In this document: positions 5,261-7,752 of the stretch, one piece after another
How the letters are laid out: each line of letters opens with the position of its first letter
How positions within the stretch are numbered: position 1 is the stretch's first letter
Source of the DNA: Clostridiales bacterium UBA4653
GTDB taxonomy: Bacteria > Bacillota > Clostridia > Oscillospirales > CAG-272
Direction of reading: 5' to 3'
NCBI GenBank assembly: GCA_002405565.1
Contig: DHMB01000059.1
Span: forward strand, 1-7,752
DNA: 7,752 nucleotides
Program-made: the position numbers and the translations under genes
Notes under the pieces: model-generated
What the model saw: only the letters and a program-made list of their open reading frames with translations
What the model was told of the DNA's origin: nothing
The model's database searches: none

Positions 5261-6832
5261 ATGAAAAAACGTATGATTGCCGCTTTTGCGGCTCTGATAA
5301 TGATACTCTGCGCCGTCCTGCCCGCATATGCCGCGACGGGCGGCGTGACACCTTCGGATGACGAGGTGCTTTCCGTTGCAAACGGAATAATCGGATGGAA
5401 AAAGCAGAGCATGGGACTTTCCGCGGGCGAAGCGCTGTTCTCTGCGGAATACGTCTCCGCCGCAGGAAGCTCCGCGCGCGATTGGTATCCCATCGGAATG
5501 GGCAGACTCGGCGTCGCCGATGATTACGGGCGATACCTTGCGGCTCTGCGGGAGAACGTCACCGAAAGATACGCAAAGGACGGTGGACTTGACGCCGTGA
5601 AGGCTACGGAATGGCACAGGATTGCGCTTGCCGTAATCGCCCTGGGTGGGGATCCGACTGACTTCGGCACGGACTCTGAGGGAAAGCCGATAAACCTCAT
5701 CGCCGACGGCGTTTATAACAGAAAAAATCTCGGTGCACAGGGAATAAACGGGCTTATCTGGGGGCTTATCGCCCTTGACAGCGGCAGTTATTCCGTGCCG
5801 GCAGGCTCAAATTACACGCGTGACGGCATAATAGCGGAGCTTTTGTCGCTTCGGTGTCCCGACGGCGGCTTTGCCTTTTCGGGCGAACAATCCGACCCAG
5901 ATATGACGGCGATGGCGATAACCGCGCTTGCGCCTTATTATAATAGCGAAAAAACGTATAAAGTGACCTTCTCCGGCGAAGAAACGGCGACTACCGTGCG
6001 GGAGACTGTCGACGGCGCGCTTTTGCGCCTTTCCGAAATGCAGCTTGAAACGGGCGATTTCCGTAGCTACGGACTGCGCAATTCCGGCAGCGTCTGCCAG
6101 GTTATAGTTGCGCTGTGCTCGCTCGGTATCGATCCGTTTTCGGACGCAAGATTCATAAAAAACGGCGTCACCCTCTGGGAAGGACTTATGACATACAAAA
6201 ATCCGGACGGCGGCTTTGCGGCAAGCCTTTCGGATGACGGCGTCGCCGCGTCCGGCTCGATGGCGGGCGAGCAGGCGCTTTATACCATGGCGGCGGTGCT
6301 TCGGCTGAGGGATGGCTGCGGCAGACTTTTTGACTTTTCCGATGTCCGGAAAGCGCCACTTGTATTTACGGAAAAAGACATGGCGACGGCGGAGAGAGTC
6401 ACGTCCGAGATAAAAACGGAAAACTTCTCCGAGGTGCTTCGCCTGCTTTATATACTTGATTTCTGTCCCGATTTTGACGGTAAAGCGGAGCAGACCGAAA
6501 GGCTGACCGCGGCAAAAAGGGAAATGCTGCGCATAAGAGCCGAAGTGGAAGACATAAACCTTGCGATAAAAAATCTTTCCGACAAGGCGGACAGGAAAAC
6601 GGTCGACGAAATAACACGCCGATACGACGCTCTTTCGGATTACGATAAGGCGAAAATTGAAAATTATGACGACGTTCTCCGTGTTTATGCAAGGATAAAG
6701 ACGTCCGAGCGGGCGACTGTCATAGCCGTGGCGGCTGTTTTTGCCGCGCTGATAATCTCTGCGGCGCTTGTTGCAAACGTGAAAAAACGTAAAAAGCTCC
6801 GCCTGCCGGAGGGCGAAACGGAGGACGACTGA
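5261..6832 (+). CDS. Secreted, membrane-anchored alpha/alpha-barrel protein (prenyltransferase-repeat, transcobalamin-like)
   Basis: This 523-aa surface protein is probably a ligand-binding rather than catalytic member of the terpene-cyclase/prenyltransferase fold. A signal peptide (1-24) ends at AYA-A. Residues about 30-400 form helical-hairpin repeats with recurring DGG turns: DGGLDAV (107-113), DGGFAFSGEQSDPDMTAMAI (201-220) and DGGFAAS (316-322). DPDMTA resembles the cyclase DxDD-TA site, but the second acidic residue is Met215, which argues against cyclase chemistry. Residues 405-480 are a charged helical stalk whose YDALSDYDKAKIENY (455-469) resembles repeats of Gram-positive surface proteins. 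A C-terminal helix (485-507) followed by KKRKK anchors it with the barrel outside. AAGGAG lies eight bases before the ATG. The next gene starts within its stop codon (TGATG). Next to DUF4430 and EcfT genes, a corrinoid-capture role like intrinsic factor's alpha domain is inferred, not shown. Confidence 0.85.
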   Translation: MKKRMIAAFAALIMILCAVLPAYAATGGVTPSDDEVLSVANGIIGWKKQSMGLSAGEALFSAEYVSAAGSSARDWYPIGMGRLGVADDYGRYLAALRENVTERYAKDGGLDAVKATEWHRIALAVIALGGDPTDFGTDSEGKPINLIADGVYNRKNLGAQGINGLIWGLIALDSGSYSVPAGSNYTRDGIIAELLSLRCPDGGFAFSGEQSDPDMTAMAITALAPYYNSEKTYKVTFSGEETATTVRETVDGALLRLSEMQLETGDFRSYGLRNSGSVCQVIVALCSLGIDPFSDARFIKNGVTLWEGLMTYKNPDGGFAASLSDDGVAASGSMAGEQALYTMAAVLRLRDGCGRLFDFSDVRKAPLVFTEKDMATAERVTSEIKTENFSEVLRLLYILDFCPDFDGKAEQTERLTAAKREMLRIRAEVEDINLAIKNLSDKADRKTVDEITRRYDALSDYDKAKIENYDDVLRVYARIKTSERATVIAVAAVFAALIISAALVANVKKRKKLRLPEGETEDD

Positions 6833-7356
6833 TGAAAAAGGATATTATTCTCATCTTCGCAGTTGTTCTTATAATCGCTTTGCTCATAAGCGGGACGGAG
6901 TTTCAGTCCGTTGAAGAATACTATCTGACGCACGCCGAGGATATAAAGCCTGGCGACGAGACGGTTTTTGTTTCAATCGACTGCTCGGACATTCTCACGC
7001 ATTACGAAAAACTCGATAAAAGTCTTGCGGAGAGCGGGTTTGTCCCGCAGGACGGGATAATCCTTGCAAAAACGGAATACGTCCTGCGCGAAGGGGACAC
7101 GGTTTTCGACGTTCTTCTGCGCATTACGAGATACAATAAAATACATATGGAATATCAGGGCGCGGACAAGACCGCTTTCGGAAGCGTATATGTCAAGGGC
7201 ATAAACCATATCTATGAATTCTCCTGCGGGCCGCTTTCCGGCTGGCGATACAAGGTCAACGGAGAGTATCCGGACGTCGGCGCTTCCAAATACGCTCTTT
7301 CGGACGGAGACACGGTCGAATGGGTTTATGTTTGCGATATGGAGGGCGGAAAATGA
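6832..7356 (+). CDS. DUF4430 protein, membrane-anchored (transcobalamin beta-domain-like)
   Basis: This 174-aa envelope protein has an N-terminal hydrophobic anchor (4-20), with no lipobox Cys, and one extracellular DUF4430 domain. The family pattern is clear: VLREGDTVFDVLLRITRY (84-101), then GSVYVKGINHIYEF (117-130), then SGWRYKVNGEYPDVGASKY (136-154), ending LSDGDTVEWVYV (156-167). In animal intrinsic factor and transcobalamin this domain forms the lid of the cobalamin site beneath an alpha/alpha barrel. Here the two halves are separate proteins from adjacent, overlapping genes. The start ATG shares one base with the previous stop codon, with GGAGG (6820-6824) seven bases upstream. The following gene overlaps by ATGA. 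Three Cys (51, 132, 168) could allow a disulphide. It is probably the lid or docking partner of the barrel protein. DUF4430 is also found in proteins of other roles, so the ligand is open. Confidence 0.88.
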   Translation: MKKDIILIFAVVLIIALLISGTEFQSVEEYYLTHAEDIKPGDETVFVSIDCSDILTHYEKLDKSLAESGFVPQDGIILAKTEYVLREGDTVFDVLLRITRYNKIHMEYQGADKTAFGSVYVKGINHIYEFSCGPLSGWRYKVNGEYPDVGASKYALSDGDTVEWVYVCDMEGGK

Positions 7357-7752
7357 ACGGAATTTACGGAAAATTCGCCTCTCTCCATCCGCTTCCGGCG
7401 GCTCTGCACCTGCTTTTTGTCATTTTTATAACGATGTTCTCGCAGAACCCGATTGTGCTTGCGGTCTCGCTTGCCTGCGGGGCGGCTTTTCTTTGTACGC
7501 TCCAACCGGCAAAGCGGTCGCTTTCGGACTTCGGCTTTTATCTTTCGCTCTTTTTGCTCATAACTGTCACAAATCCGCTCTTTTCTCATGACGGCGTGAC
7601 CCCGCTCTTCTTTATGAACGGAAACCCCGTCACCCTTGAAGCCGTTCTTTGCGGAGCGGACATTGCGGCGATGATGATTTCCGTGCTCATCTGGTGCAAA
7701 TGTTTTTCCGTCATTATGACGACGGACAAAATACTGTTTCTCATCGGCGGGG
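7353..7752 (+). CDS. ecfT: ECF transporter transmembrane component T (partial, cut by window end)
   Basis: This is the coupling subunit of an energy-coupling-factor vitamin importer. It is a membrane protein that joins the ATPases to a substrate-binding S component. The visible 133 residues, from ATG 7353, show hydrophobic segments at about 14-30, 33-50, 59-77 and 94-122. EcfT-type sequence is present: SQNPIVLAVSL (30-40), TNPLFSHDGVTPLFFMNGNP (73-92) and MTTDKILFLIGG (122-133). The last is the segment just before the conserved cytoplasmic coupling helices, which lie beyond the edge. The start overlaps the DUF4430 stop by four bases (ATGA), and GGAGG (7341-7345) lies seven bases upstream. The gene is open to the window end, so its truncation is an artefact of the window. 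The ATPase and S-component genes are expected downstream; the S component would settle the substrate. Confidence 0.87.
   Translation, partial: MNGIYGKFASLHPLPAALHLLFVIFITMFSQNPIVLAVSLACGAAFLCTLQPAKRSLSDFGFYLSLFLLITVTNPLFSHDGVTPLFFMNGNPVTLEAVLCGADIAAMMISVLIWCKCFSVIMTTDKILFLIGG

Noticed and set aside
5094..5381. N-terminal extension of the MFS frame by 96 residues (minus strand)
   Set aside because: It has no membrane-protein character, runs through the promoters of both divergent genes, and is antisense to the signal peptide and start of the barrel gene. The ATG at 5093 has a good ribosome binding site.
7214..7591. Plus-strand ORF of 125 codons and the minus-strand ORF at 7326-7589
   Set aside because: Both overlap the DUF4430 end and the EcfT gene, whose frames carry clear family motifs and ribosome binding sites.

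Overview
The window reads as ordinary chromosomal DNA from a low-to-mid-GC Gram-positive anaerobe, most likely a member of the Clostridia (Oscillospiraceae or Christensenellales type). This placement is inferred from AGGAGG-type ribosome binding sites, TTGACA/TATAAT-type promoters, GTG/TTG starts, stop-start gene overlaps and the protein families present. No genus can be named. No phage, insertion sequence, CRISPR array, tRNA or rRNA was seen, and no stretch over 300 bases lacks a gene.

Layout. (1) 20-1012, minus strand: aspartate-semialdehyde dehydrogenase (asd). (2) 1013-1157: divergent promoter region. (3) 1158-2669, plus: a cytoplasmic GH13 alpha-amylase-family glucosidase or glucanotransferase, closed by a clear terminator at 2676-2712. 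(4) 2857-3390, plus: a small membrane-anchored protein with BspA-type leucine-rich repeats, with its own promoter. (5) 3476-3691, plus: a 71-aa two-helix membrane protein with a TTG start, then a possible overlapping 43-aa ORF, in an A+T-richer patch ending at a 19-bp terminator hairpin (3817-3870). (6) 3903-5093, minus: a 12-helix MFS transporter. (7) 5094-5260: a second divergent promoter region with a 9-bp inverted repeat. (8) 5261 to the right edge, plus: a tightly coupled operon of three genes, the last cut off by the window end.

The most interesting unit is the last operon. Its first product is a secreted alpha/alpha-barrel protein with prenyltransferase-type repeats and a C-terminal membrane anchor. 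Its second is an N-terminally anchored DUF4430 protein. Its third is an EcfT-type transmembrane component of an energy-coupling-factor importer. Alpha/alpha barrel plus DUF4430 is the two-domain architecture of the animal cobalamin carriers intrinsic factor and transcobalamin, here split over two translationally coupled genes next to an ECF importer. I infer a cell-surface capture device handing a corrinoid (or similar ligand) to an ECF transporter. The ligand-specific S component and the ATPases would lie beyond the window, so the substrate is not proven.

The remaining genes are independent transcription units: lysine/threonine/methionine precursor synthesis (asd), intracellular alpha-glucan metabolism (GH13), an exporter or importer of unknown substrate (MFS), and small envelope proteins of unknown role.
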